Positions 14,888 through 21,616 of a stretch of 30,005 nt of DNA are shown piece by piece (the first letter of the stretch is position 1; each line of letters opens with the position of its first letter). The position numbers were made by a program, and so were the translations under genes. Under the pieces are notes generated by a model. The model had not been told where the DNA came from. It was given only the letters and a program-made list of their open reading frames with translations, and searched no databases. The stretch lies in IMG/VR virus record IMGVR_UViG_3300027881_000940, positions 1-30,005 of that record; one strand, given 5' to 3'. Origin of the DNA: a virus.

Positions 14888-14999
14888 GGGGGGTTAGTCA
14901 AAGGTGTCCTGAGAAGGTAGAACCAGGTGAGACTAACATAAGACGCAGAGTCGCTCTCTGTACATGGGTCTACCGTGCCCTCTCATTCAGGAGGATAAT
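14888..14999 (+). ncRNA. Pseudoknotted structured RNA or 5' leader
   Basis: No gene fits here. GTTAGTC (14893-14899) pairs with GACTAAC (14931-14937). Inside it CCTG pairs with CAGG, and the enclosed GGTAGA (14916-14921) can pair with TCTACC (14969-14974) downstream, giving a pseudoknot. A further hairpin CAGAG (14946-14950) with CTCTG (14956-14960) lies between. It ends at AGGAGG before the ATG at 15002, as a riboswitch or translational leader would. No known family is recognised. Confidence 0.5.
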
Positions 15000-15001
15000 A
15001 T

Positions 15002-15394
15002 ATGAGCCTAGATCTAATTATGTGTAAAATTGTGAAACAAGAGGAAGCGAATAATGTCTACTTCGTCAGTGGAGATGCGTGGCATTATACAAGGAACTTT
15101 GCTCTTAAAAGAATTCAAGAAACTGGTATATTACCAGTAAGAGAAAAAAGAGTTGGAAGAAATTGTATGAATAAAGATTGGCTTACTAAACACGACTTGA
15201 TGATTTCTTCTGACTGGGATGAGAAAATAGAAGAAGTAATAAGAGATGCTAAAATACATGAGTTGAAAACAATTTTTCCAGAGGAACTACAAGAAAAACT
15301 TTTATATCATCTTGATACTGAAGAAGATGGTTCTTGGATTGACATGGATGAAATAAATACAAGCGAGTGGCATTTTCTCTGGATCTCATGGTAA
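15002..15394 (+). CDS. Small acidic protein of unknown function
   Basis: A 130-residue protein rich in Trp, Asp and Glu. Its N-terminal half includes Asp-Ala-Trp-His-Tyr-Thr-Arg, and its C-terminus is acidic with Trp-His-Phe-Leu-Trp. No known motif. It has a strong AGGAGG and follows the structured leader, which may control it. tRNA-Gln starts 2 bases after its stop. Confidence 0.7.
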   Translation: MSLDLIMCKIVKQEEANNVYFVSGDAWHYTRNFALKRIQETGILPVREKRVGRNCMNKDWLTKHDLMISSDWDEKIEEVIRDAKIHELKTIFPEELQEKLLYHLDTEEDGSWIDMDEINTSEWHFLWISW

Positions 15395-15396
15395 AC

Positions 15397-15470
15397 TGCC
15401 GGGTCGTCCAGCGGTAGGACCCGAGTCTTTGGAACTCGTTACCGGGGTTCGAATCCCTGCCCGGCAGCCA
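15397..15470 (+). tRNA. tRNA-Gln (anticodon TTG)
   Basis: Full cloverleaf. Acceptor TGCCGGG pairs with CCCGGCA; the D stem is GTCC/GGAC; the anticodon stem is CGAGT/ACTCG with loop CTTTGGA, so TTG is at positions 34-36; the T arm is CGGGG-TTCGAAT-CCCTG. The discriminator is G and CCA is encoded (15468-15470). It would read CAA and probably CAG codons. Confidence 0.95.
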
Positions 15471-15482
15471 CAAGGATTTCAA

Positions 15483-15653
15483 ATGAAACTATTACTTTTG
15501 ACAATAAAGTTAGTACTAAAAAGAAAGTTAAAGTGGAGTTTTTGTTCTGGATGCTTGACAAAAAGATGGAAGTTCAAGAGATGGTACGGAAATGAGGAAG
15601 AGTGTAGGCTCTTTTGTCAATGTCCAGTTTGTAAAACCCTTAGCTATACATAG
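15483..15653 (+). CDS. Small basic cysteine-rich protein
   Basis: A 56-residue, very basic protein with Cys-Ser-Gly-Cys-Leu, then Cys, Cys, Cys-Pro-Val-Cys. The N-terminus is a short hydrophobic helix. The Cys-x-x-Cys-Leu start recalls the neighbouring CX2CX5CX3C family, but the later spacing differs. ATG 15483 has AAGGA 7 bases upstream. It lies between tRNA-Gln and the first run of mini-proteins. Confidence 0.6.
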   Translation: MKLLLLTIKLVLKRKLKWSFCSGCLTKRWKFKRWYGNEEECRLFCQCPVCKTLSYT

Positions 15654-15660
15654 GTGAGAT

Positions 15661-15936
15661 ATGGTATATCCTTGCAGTGTGTGTATAGTTTCGGCATCAT
15701 GTTCAGAAGACTGTCTTGATTTATATAGATTTATAAATGAGGCAGCAAATATGTTTATTTCTATGACCTCACATCAACGAAAGAACATAGAGACATTACC
15801 TACTAAATTAAGAGAAAGAATTAAGGCTTTTAGTCTTCTCGACTTTCAATATTCAATACGAGAGTATACTGGTTGTATTGAAGTTGGTATAGAGAAGAAA
15901 GAAACAGAGGAAAAAATATATGATTTATCCTTGTAA
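15661..15936 (+). CDS. CX2CX5CX3C mini-protein, copy 2
   Basis: A 91-residue protein with Pro-Cys-Ser-Val-Cys-Ile-Val-Ser-Ala-Ser-Cys-Ser-Glu-Asp-Cys at residues 4-18. After the core come a helix (Leu-Tyr-Arg-Phe-Ile-Asn-Glu-Ala-Ala) and Leu-Pro-x-Lys-Leu-Arg-Glu-Arg-Ile, both echoed in copies 3 and 4, so these three form a close subgroup. AGGTGAG precedes the ATG. It overlaps copy 3 by 17 bases. Confidence 0.75.
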   Translation: MVYPCSVCIVSASCSEDCLDLYRFINEAANMFISMTSHQRKNIETLPTKLRERIKAFSLLDFQYSIREYTGCIEVGIEKKETEEKIYDLSL

Positions 15937-16201
15937 AGAATGTCTAGTCCAAGCGGCGTGTTCTGATAAGTGTATTGATTATCTTGCATTTATCAATGGT
16001 GCAGCAGATAACCTGGGTGATATGAGCGCAGATGAACTCTCATATATAGTAACAAAAGTCCCACTTGAAGTAAGGAGGAAGATTCATAAATTTGTTAGTG
16101 AAAAATTACGTTACGCAACTGAAAGAGGAATGGAGATACACGACTTTCGAGAAAAGGAGTTGACTGAATGTCCCTCGGATACCCTTGTAAGACTTGCTTA
16201 G
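15920..16201 (+). CDS. CX2CX5CX3C mini-protein, copy 3
   Basis: A 93-residue protein with Pro-Cys-Lys-Glu-Cys-Leu-Val-Gln-Ala-Ala-Cys-Ser-Asp-Lys-Cys at residues 4-18. Asp-Tyr-Leu-Ala-Phe-Ile-Asn-Gly-Ala-Ala and Pro-Leu-Glu-Val-Arg-Arg-Lys-Ile parallel copy 2. It overlaps copies 2 and 4 at both ends (17 and 34 bases), which indicates coupled translation. Confidence 0.75.
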   Translation: MIYPCKECLVQAACSDKCIDYLAFINGAADNLGDMSADELSYIVTKVPLEVRRKIHKFVSEKLRYATERGMEIHDFREKELTECPSDTLVRLA

Positions 16202-16425
16202 TAGAGATTACTTGCTCAGTAGAGTGTGATGATCTTCGCAGTTTTTTAGAAAATACTGCTGATGTATATTATTTATTTACTCAGGATGAACTCTTCTCAT
16301 ACAGAAAATTGCCAAAATCTGTAAGAGGGAAAATTTTTGATATGGCCTTTATTGATGGTAGGGCCAGTAAACGCCGGAAACAAAAAAGAAGGGAGGAGCT
16401 TTATGGAGAAAGTGCTACTGCTTAA
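16168..16425 (+). CDS. CX2CX5CX3C mini-protein, copy 4
   Basis: An 85-residue protein with Pro-Cys-Lys-Thr-Cys-Leu-Val-Glu-Ile-Thr-Cys-Ser-Val-Glu-Cys at residues 6-20. The Leu-Pro-Lys-Ser-Val-Arg-Gly-Lys-Ile helix matches copies 2 and 3. The C-terminus is highly basic (Lys-Arg-Arg-Lys-Gln-Lys-Arg-Arg). AAGGAG lies 8 bases before the ATG. It overlaps the HNH gene by 23 bases. Confidence 0.75.
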   Translation: MSLGYPCKTCLVEITCSVECDDLRSFLENTADVYYLFTQDELFSYRKLPKSVRGKIFDMAFIDGRASKRRKQKRREELYGESATA

Positions 16426-16924
16426 TGCTGACTACACTTATTTGTGTACGCTCCGTTGGCAAAGGGCGGTATGCCTTATGGTTCAGAACAAAGTTGAAGT
16501 TTTGAAGCATGGTGACCGTCAAGTTGCTAACGTTGGGCGGACCGTCGTGATCACACTTCCTTTGATCCTGCGACTGTTGAAATTAGTTCGCTCAATTTAC
16601 AAGAACAGAGTCCCCTTTAGATCAAGGAATGTATTGATTCGGGACAACTGGACTTGTCAGTACTGCGGTAGCACGGATCGAGGAAATTTAACAATAGATC
16701 ATCTAATTCCGAAGTCTCGTAATGGAAAACATAATTTTGAAAACTGTGTGGCTTCTTGTAAAGATTGCAACAACAAGAAAGGCAATAGGACTCCAAGAGA
16801 AGCAAATATGTTTATCAAGAGACAACCTTATCAACCAACCATTTCTGAATTTCTCATGCTGAGAATGAAAGAATACGGAATCCATGATTTATTGAAGGAG
16901 ATATGGTGTGAGTGCTCGAAATGA
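16403..16924 (+). CDS. HNH endonuclease
   Basis: A 173-residue protein. The N-terminus (Val-Leu-Leu-Leu-Asn-Ala-Asp-Tyr-Thr) is typical of a phage and bacterial HNH subfamily. The nuclease core has Cys-Gln-Tyr-Cys-Gly, Ile-Asp-His-Leu-Ile-Pro-Lys-Ser-Arg-Asn-Gly, Asn-Phe-Glu-Asn and Cys-Lys-Asp-Cys-Asn-Asn-Lys-Lys-Gly-Asn. The His/Asn set would bind Mg and cut DNA; the two Cys pairs hold zinc. It may be a free-standing homing or DNA-processing nuclease. ATG 16403 has GGAGG at 16392-16396. A large structured RNA lies just downstream. Confidence 0.88.
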   Translation: MEKVLLLNADYTYLCTLRWQRAVCLMVQNKVEVLKHGDRQVANVGRTVVITLPLILRLLKLVRSIYKNRVPFRSRNVLIRDNWTCQYCGSTDRGNLTIDHLIPKSRNGKHNFENCVASCKDCNNKKGNRTPREANMFIKRQPYQPTISEFLMLRMKEYGIHDLLKEIWCECSK

Positions 16925-17057
16925 ATGGAAAGCGATGTATGAGTTAAGTTGGTTGGGCAGACTGTCTAGGAAATTAGAACTTGCACTTACAGGTCATTGG
17001 ACGTACTGTGATGGATGCAAGCGATTTAGTCCTGAACGGTATTGTCCATGGTGTTAA
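16908..17057 (+). CDS. Small zinc-binding-like protein
   Basis: A 49-residue protein starting at GTG 16908 with GAAGGAG 7 bases upstream, overlapping the HNH gene by 17 bases. The C-terminus has Cys-Asp-Gly-Cys and Cys-Pro-Trp-Cys separated by 11 residues, a likely small zinc ribbon. The N-terminus is a basic amphipathic helix. No known family. Confidence 0.6.
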   Translation: MSARNEWKAMYELSWLGRLSRKLELALTGHWTYCDGCKRFSPERYCPWC

Positions 17058-17338
17058 AAATTATCTTGGTGGCGGTGTGGCGGCAACACACCTGCGTTTC
17101 AAAGTCCTCAAACGCAACAGTCCTAAGTAGGTTAATACCGAAAGGGCGGTTACCTCAAACAACAGGGTAACGGCGACAATACTAATGATCCCCTGCTCGG
17201 GTGAGAGCGAGGCAACACTAAACCATAGATTACCGTGTCGGCGAAAATCCGGCCCACCAGGTCTAATATCTTGGCCGAGCGTGACCCAGCACGTCCGGGA
17301 GCTCTGTCTGGGTGTGCAACTCCCGGGCCAAAGAGAGG
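17058..17338 (+). ncRNA. Large structured RNA with an H-type pseudoknot
   Basis: About 280 bases without a plausible plus-strand gene, GC-richer than its neighbours and dense in inverted repeats. Stems include GGTGTG/CACACC near 17075-17095, TGCGTTT/AAACGCA near 17093-17116 and TTGGCC/GGCCAA enclosing the 3' part. ACCCAG, CCGGGAG, CTGGGT and CTCCCGG (about 17284-17329) interleave as an H-type pseudoknot with 5-6 base loops. It lies directly before AGAGAGG and the ATG at 17344 and after an HNH gene. I see no group I intron P7/R-S letters, group II domain V, tmRNA or RNase P signature. Confidence 0.5.
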
Positions 17339-17343
17339 ATAAT

Positions 17344-17490
17344 ATGGAGTGGATAGTTATATTAATAGTGATAGGCATTGTTTGGTACAAGTACAAAATA
17401 GGTGACAAGAAACGTTTTTTCTATATTGGATATGATAGGGACAAGTATGAGGATGCTGAGTTAGGGTTCAAACTTAGAGAGCCAGAGTGA
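17344..17490 (+). CDS. Small single-pass membrane protein
   Basis: A 48-residue protein. Residues 3-14 (Trp-Ile-Val-Ile-Leu-Ile-Val-Ile-Gly-Ile-Val-Trp) form one membrane helix, followed by a basic then acidic soluble tail. ATG 17344 has AGAGAGG upstream, and the structured RNA ends directly before it. Function unknown; position suggests the RNA controls it or is processed from its leader. Confidence 0.65.
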   Translation: MEWIVILIVIGIVWYKYKIGDKKRFFYIGYDRDKYEDAELGFKLREPE

Positions 17491-17500
17491 AAGGTGAGTT

Positions 17501-17962
17501 ATGGATATTGATAGATGGAGAGAATTAGCTGAAAGGGGAACTTCTGGGGATATGGTTCACGATATTCTCAGGGATTGGCAAGAAGAAGTTAAACAATTAC
17601 AACAGTGGATAGATGATCTTCAGTCCAAGATGTATATCAATTGTGTATACTGTGGTCATCGTTATGGTCCACAAGATGAAGTGCCCGCCACTTTAGTAGA
17701 GGAAGTAGCAACTGCTAATACTATGGCAGAAGCATTGAAAGAGCACATTGAAATATGTGAGAAACATCCAATGAGTAAGTTAAGAATCGAGAATGCTGAA
17801 CTAGCAAGTAAATTAATTCACAGGGAGGAGGAGTTAGAACCTCTGCGAGAAAATGTAAGAGGACTCTTGGAGGTTCACAAGTTGCTTAAACAAGACTTGA
17901 AAGAGAAAGAAACAGAGTTAGAGATTCTACGAAACGAAATTAGAGTGAAGGATGGAAAATAA
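17501..17962 (+). CDS. Coiled-coil protein with a CxYCG...H...C finger
   Basis: A 153-residue protein. An N-terminal helical part carries Trp-Gln-Glu-Glu-Val. It is followed by Cys-Val-Tyr-Cys-Gly-His-Arg-Tyr-Gly-Pro near 48 and His-Ile-x-x-Cys-x-x-His-Pro near 85, a zinc-finger pattern often seen in phage proteins of unknown role. The last 60 residues are a Leu/Glu coiled coil. AGGTGAG precedes the ATG. TAATG links it to the next gene. Confidence 0.75.
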   Translation: MDIDRWRELAERGTSGDMVHDILRDWQEEVKQLQQWIDDLQSKMYINCVYCGHRYGPQDEVPATLVEEVATANTMAEALKEHIEICEKHPMSKLRIENAELASKLIHREEELEPLRENVRGLLEVHKLLKQDLKEKETELEILRNEIRVKDGK

Positions 17963-18177
17963 TGGCAAAAATAATGATAGAAGTTGACGTACCTGAATTT
18001 TCATATGATGAACTATGGGAAGCGATGAATAACCATCAAAGTATCGAAGGAGTTGATTTCAAAAAGGGAGGAATTGTTGTCATTGGCAGTTATATATTAG
18101 AGAGGTCTCGGCTGAAAGACATTCCAGCTTATGATGCATCAACTCACAAATTTAAAATAATAGGAGTGAGGCCCTAG
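17962..18177 (+). CDS. Small protein of unknown function
   Basis: A 71-residue protein of mixed strands and one helix, beginning with a Met-Ile-Glu-Val-Asp-Val strand. Its ATG shares a base with the preceding TAA (TAATG), so translation is coupled. No motif recognised. Confidence 0.7.
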   Translation: MAKIMIEVDVPEFSYDELWEAMNNHQSIEGVDFKKGGIVVIGSYILERSRLKDIPAYDASTHKFKIIGVRP

Positions 18178-18178
18178 A

Positions 18179-18493
18179 ATGAAAGAACAACCGGAGAATG
18201 TAAAATTCTTTCGTGGTAGGCTTGAAAAGGCCCACCATATAAAAACTGTAAATATTACTGTAGTACTAGATGAAAATAATATGTTAATTCATAGCCACAT
18301 GGATCATCCGCATCCAATTACCAGACCTGTACTTATGGATGTTCTAGAAGGTTTACGCAAACAAGTTATTGAGGATTACAATAAAGTGGAAAAATCAGCA
18401 TCAAATATAGAAAATGCTGAGATGATACTTTCAACTGTAAAAAAAGTGAACCAGCCCATGAGAGCAATCCAAACATCGGGAGTGAACCGGTAA
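18179..18493 (+). CDS. Small protein running into the repeat array
   Basis: A 104-residue protein. The first 88 residues look like an ordinary phage protein, with a His-rich turn (His-Ser-His-Met-Asp-His-Pro-His-Pro) that could bind metal. The last 16 residues are encoded by the first repeat unit and part of the second of the 36-bp array, so the gene either gained its tail from the array or lost its original stop. Start ATG 18179 is one base after the previous stop. Confidence 0.65.
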   Translation: MKEQPENVKFFRGRLEKAHHIKTVNITVVLDENNMLIHSHMDHPHPITRPVLMDVLEGLRKQVIEDYNKVEKSASNIENAEMILSTVKKVNQPMRAIQTSGVNR

Positions 18494-20037
18494 TATCCAG
18501 AAATCCAAAAAAATCGAGTGAACCAACAAGGATCAGAAATCCTAAAATACAAAGTGAACCAGAAGTCCGCAGTACCCAACGAACATGAGTGAACCAACTC
18601 GTCCGAGCAATTCAATCCTGTATAGTGAACCACGAACACGAAGTAAACCACCCAAGATTAGTGAACCAGAGTATGTCAGAACCCAACAAAAGAAAGTGAA
18701 CCACTATGTATAAGAAACCTATAGAAACTAGTGAACCATGGAGCCCGAGTAACCCGGTGATCATGTAGTGAACCAGTTGAGGTTAGATAACCAACGACAA
18801 CGAGTGAACCACGAACGACTAGAAATCCGAATACATGAAGTGAACCAAATCAGTTCAATAAACCCAATAATATTTAGTGGACCTAGACGGTACAGAAATT
18901 CATGAAGTCCGAGTGAACCAGAGGTGCCAAAAAATCAACTACACAAAGTGAACCAAAATATTGAAGAAAACCACCATCTAACAGTGAACCACAAGCTGCA
19001 AGCAACCCTCCGGAATGTAGTGAACCTATGTAGTATAGTAAACCAAAGTAGTATAAGTGAACCAGGTCGTTCTAAAAATTCAATGGCACCAAGTGTACCA
19101 TTCGATGAGAGTAACCCATTGTAAAATAGTGAACCAAAGCCTGAAAGAATCCGAGATACATCTAGTGAACCAAACGAATTAAGAAGAACCTAGTAAAGGT
19201 AGTGAACCACCGTGATTTAGAAAACCCATGGATTCAAAGTGAACCACAGACTTTCAGTAAACCATCAAAGAGCAGTGAACCCGCAGTGACTAGAGAACCA
19301 CATGGCGAAAGTGAACCATCATGTTTTAGACAACCACTACGACTAAGTGAACCAGTATCTCAGACTATTTCAACGATGCCGAGTGAACCAATGAGGATTA
19401 GAATCCTATAAAAATAAGTGAACCAACAGAGTGACACAAATCAATGTAAATGAGTGAACCTGTCTGACAAAGTAAACCTTCGAAATCTAGTGAACCACAG
19501 GCTTGCAGTAAACCACCCGAATGGAGTGAACCAAACAAACTAATAAATCAAGTTAAGGAAGTGAACCAACAGGGAGCAATAACTCAGCGACCCGGAGTGA
19601 ACCAAACATAGCGAGAAAACCATTACTGTGAAGTGAACCGTCTCGGATTAGTAGACCTATTAAGATAAGTGAACCAGACTACATCAGAAAACCTGCCAGA
19701 TTTAGTGAACCGAGATCGCAAAGTAATCCGTTTACAAAGAGTGAACCAGCGTATCCAAGAATCCAGAGGACGACAGTGAACCGTCGAGAAAGAGAAAACC
19801 TGCCGAGAACAGTGAACCTCGTTGCTAAAGTATTCCGTGTTGATGAAGTGAACCAAATACAGTCAGAATAACCACCTGCAATAAGTGAACCAATAAATCA
19901 CAGAAAACCATTTATGTGTAGTGAACCAGTAATTTTCAGAAACCCGTGGGCAGCTAGTGAACCAGAACGTGCAAGTTAAACCGAGTTTGAAGAGTGAACC
20001 ATGTAGAACAAGAAACCCTAGAAAATCTAGTGAAGGG
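18445..20037 (+). repeat. Array of 9-bp direct sites every 18 bp (36-bp two-site unit)
   Basis: Forty-four copies of AGTGAACCA or close variants start at 18445, 18481, 18517 ... 19993, with a final degenerate copy at 20029. Midway between each pair is a weaker site, consensus AGNAANCCN. Sites are 9 bp and the spacers between them are 9 bp of unconserved sequence. Neighbouring strong sites are 35, 36 or 37 bp apart. Over 44 intervals the total is 1,584 bp, a mean of exactly 36.0. All copies face the same way. Reading frames are broken by stops and by the 35/37-bp steps, so this is not a gene. Likely a multivalent protein-binding array (replication origin, partition, packaging or regulation); function unknown. 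Confidence 0.95.
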
Positions 20038-20043
20038 GAGCCA

Positions 20044-20253
20044 ATGGCAACAATTATACAAATTGAAAAAGAAAGATTTGATGAATTATTTCAACAGACA
20101 TTAGATAAGTTGGGCCTAGACAGATTTAAACATGGAAGAAGCAAGACAAGTGGAAGAGAAGATGCTGTATTTGAGAATTCTCCCGTTGGAGAAATGCATC
20201 GAATGTTTCACTACCAAGTGTGTAAATTAAAAGGTAAACTTGAAAAGGCCTAG
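20044..20253 (+). CDS. Small protein directly after the repeat array
   Basis: A 69-residue charged protein with Lys-His-Gly-Arg-Ser-Lys-Thr-Ser-Gly-Arg in the middle and helical ends. Its ribosome binding site (AAGGGGAG, 20033-20040) lies in the last degenerate array copy. An upstream in-frame extension exists but is made of repeats, so I use ATG 20044. No family recognised. Its position makes it one candidate for a protein that acts on the array. Confidence 0.65.
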   Translation: MATIIQIEKERFDELFQQTLDKLGLDRFKHGRSKTSGREDAVFENSPVGEMHRMFHYQVCKLKGKLEKA

Positions 20254-20264
20254 GAGGATGTTAT

Positions 20265-20759
20265 ATGAAAATAGAATATGCAGTGAAGTGTAACTGTGGT
20301 AATAATTTGATTATCACAGATGCTACAATCAACCATCTAAAGGGAGAAATATCATTTTACGTTCATGACCATGAATGTGAAAGTCCTTACTTAAAAATTC
20401 TTGAGTCAGGTAAGAAAATAAAAATGACAATCGAAAAATGTCAATGCCCCACCGGACAACATGAAGCACGTGGACGGTCTATTGACGTACCTATCATTGA
20501 AGGGGTAATGACTCTTAGGGCTGTAAGATTAATTCACTGTCCGACTTGCAAAGTCAATTATGTCAGAGATGAGTATCTAGAGGAGCTTGAACGGCAGTTT
20601 ACAAGGGCAGGAATACCTACAAACAAAACTTTTCTGTGGGGAATGATCTCTAAAGGTTTAGACTATTGGGAACAGAAATTTGGCACTAAATATGAAACTA
20701 AGGAGGAGGGCGGACATGGCGGAGAAGCAGGAGGAGAAGAAGGAGATGATGATAATTGA
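20265..20759 (+). CDS. Cysteine-rich protein of unknown function
   Basis: A 164-residue protein with Cys-Asn-Cys-Gly near 9, His-Asp-His-Glu-Cys near 36, Cys-Gln-Cys-Pro near 60 and Cys-Pro-Thr-Cys near 92, enough for two zinc sites. The C-terminal 20 residues are Gly, Glu and Asp-rich and disordered. AGGAGG precedes ATG 20265. It overlaps the next gene by 44 bases. Confidence 0.7.
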   Translation: MKIEYAVKCNCGNNLIITDATINHLKGEISFYVHDHECESPYLKILESGKKIKMTIEKCQCPTGQHEARGRSIDVPIIEGVMTLRAVRLIHCPTCKVNYVRDEYLEELERQFTRAGIPTNKTFLWGMISKGLDYWEQKFGTKYETKEEGGHGGEAGGEEGDDDN

Positions 20760-21270
20760 GGGCATGAAGAGGTTGCGAGTTATCAAAAAGAGGATGGCGC
20801 ACAATATTGAAAGCGTCAACAAGTACGCTGCCATTGTCTCAAATGAGCGACCTATGTTTGGCTCTGAGGATGAACAGAAGAAGGAAGTCAAACAGATAAT
20901 TCAGTCCAATCTTGATTTGCTCAATGAGTATCTCAAGTTAAAAAAGCGAATTGAAAGAACAAATTTACAAACTGTGGTCGAGATCGGAGGAGTAGACTAT
21001 GCAATTAGTGACCTGCTGATTCTCAAGAGAGAGTTGGTTCAACTCGTTGTACAGACCTATGATGCCTTGAATACCAATCAAGCACAGATGAAACTCAATG
21101 CATTGTCAAGGCAGCATCATGTCGCTGGTCAGCAGGGCGAAAGTTTACGAATCGACCATATGTTTGATGAAAAGGAGAAAAACAAAGAGTTGAGGAAATG
21201 GCAAGATCTCTATGATAATATTGATAGTCGTCTAGAGGTCATAAATGCTACAACCATATTACTGGATTAA
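20716..21270 (+). CDS. DIP1984/septicolysin-like helical protein
   Basis: A 184-residue, mainly helical protein. Ile-Glu-Arg-Thr-Asn-Leu-Gln-Thr followed by Gly-Gly-Val-Asp-Tyr-Ala-Ile-Ser-Asp-Leu and a Lys-Arg-Glu-Leu helix, then a C-terminal 'Asp-x-Arg-x-x-x-Ile-Asn-Ala-Thr' end, resembles the DIP1984 family ('RINRTN.. T .. L.DG..L.DAL..RD.L' and a final 'IQATN'). The role of that family is unclear. ATG 20716 has AGGAGGAGGG upstream and is preferred to the longer upstream frame. It is followed by a 346-base structured stretch. Confidence 0.65.
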   Translation: MAEKQEEKKEMMIIEGMKRLRVIKKRMAHNIESVNKYAAIVSNERPMFGSEDEQKKEVKQIIQSNLDLLNEYLKLKKRIERTNLQTVVEIGGVDYAISDLLILKRELVQLVVQTYDALNTNQAQMKLNALSRQHHVAGQQGESLRIDHMFDEKEKNKELRKWQDLYDNIDSRLEVINATTILLD

Positions 21271-21600
21271 AAGGAGTTGGGTTTCGATAGCGTAATCTAG
21301 GTAGTATGAGAGCGTACGTCTAAAACGTCATTTAGACAACAGCTATTAAGCTGAGACTATTCATATCAAGACTCAAGATTTATCTACCGTCCTATTGAGG
21401 AGGTAGAACTCAAGACTAACTCAGCGTCCCACTGAGGGTAAACCTTGGGATCTTCAAGACTAAAGACGGCAAGACTAAAGAGTATGAAAAACCCGGATTA
21501 AACAGTGCTGCCTTCTCTCAGGCAGACCAGCACTACCGGCTGCTGTATGGAACCCTCCTTTTATTTCAAATTCTAGAATTTAGAATACTCAATAAAATCA
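21271..21600 (+). ncRNA. Structured non-coding stretch with CAAGACT repeats
   Basis: There is no gene in about 346 bases. Hairpins include GTCTAAA/TTTAGAC (near 21328-21347), CTACC/GGTAG (near 21384-21406), CTCAG/CTGAG (near 21420-21436) and CTGCCT/AGGCAG inside GTGCTG/CAGCAC (near 21506-21534). CAAGACT occurs at 21367, 21411, 21455 and 21470; the last three run CAAGACTAA, and the last two CAAGACTAAAG. After 21550 the sequence becomes AT-rich with CCTCCTTTTATTT and then a ribosome binding site for 21617. It may be a processed small RNA or a regulatory leader. No known RNA family recognised. Confidence 0.45.
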
Positions 21601-21616
21601 AGGACTTAGGAGTCAA

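Noticed and set aside
17058-17338. Group I or group II intron, HEARO/omega RNA, tmRNA or RNase P RNA
   Set aside because: I could not find the core letters of these classes, no gene is interrupted, and the adjacent HNH protein lacks the RuvC part of IscB.
17284-17338. HDV-like self-cleaving ribozyme in the nested stems
   Set aside because: The strand order is a simple H-type pseudoknot; no P3 or P4 hairpins lie in the required places.
17061-17408. Minus-strand gene of 115 codons across the structured stretch
   Set aside because: All credible genes are on the plus strand, it overlaps a plus-strand membrane protein gene, and the sequence is explained by RNA stems. Its open frame is probably due to the high GC.
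18924-19411. Protein genes inside the repeat array (plus-strand frames at 18924 and 19202, minus-strand frames at 18376 and 19623)
   Set aside because: They are made of the repeat itself, lack ribosome binding sites, and frames are broken by the 35/37-bp steps. The strong site is fixed at all nine bases, which points to DNA-level conservation.
18445-20037. CRISPR array
   Set aside because: Repeats are only 9 bp and spacers 9 bp, alternating with a weaker site; no CRISPR-sized repeat, no leader and no cas genes nearby.
18445-20037. Match of the array's reverse complement (GGTTCAC) to the tRNA T-loop
   Set aside because: Only a short shared GGTTC; no T-stem pairing around the sites.
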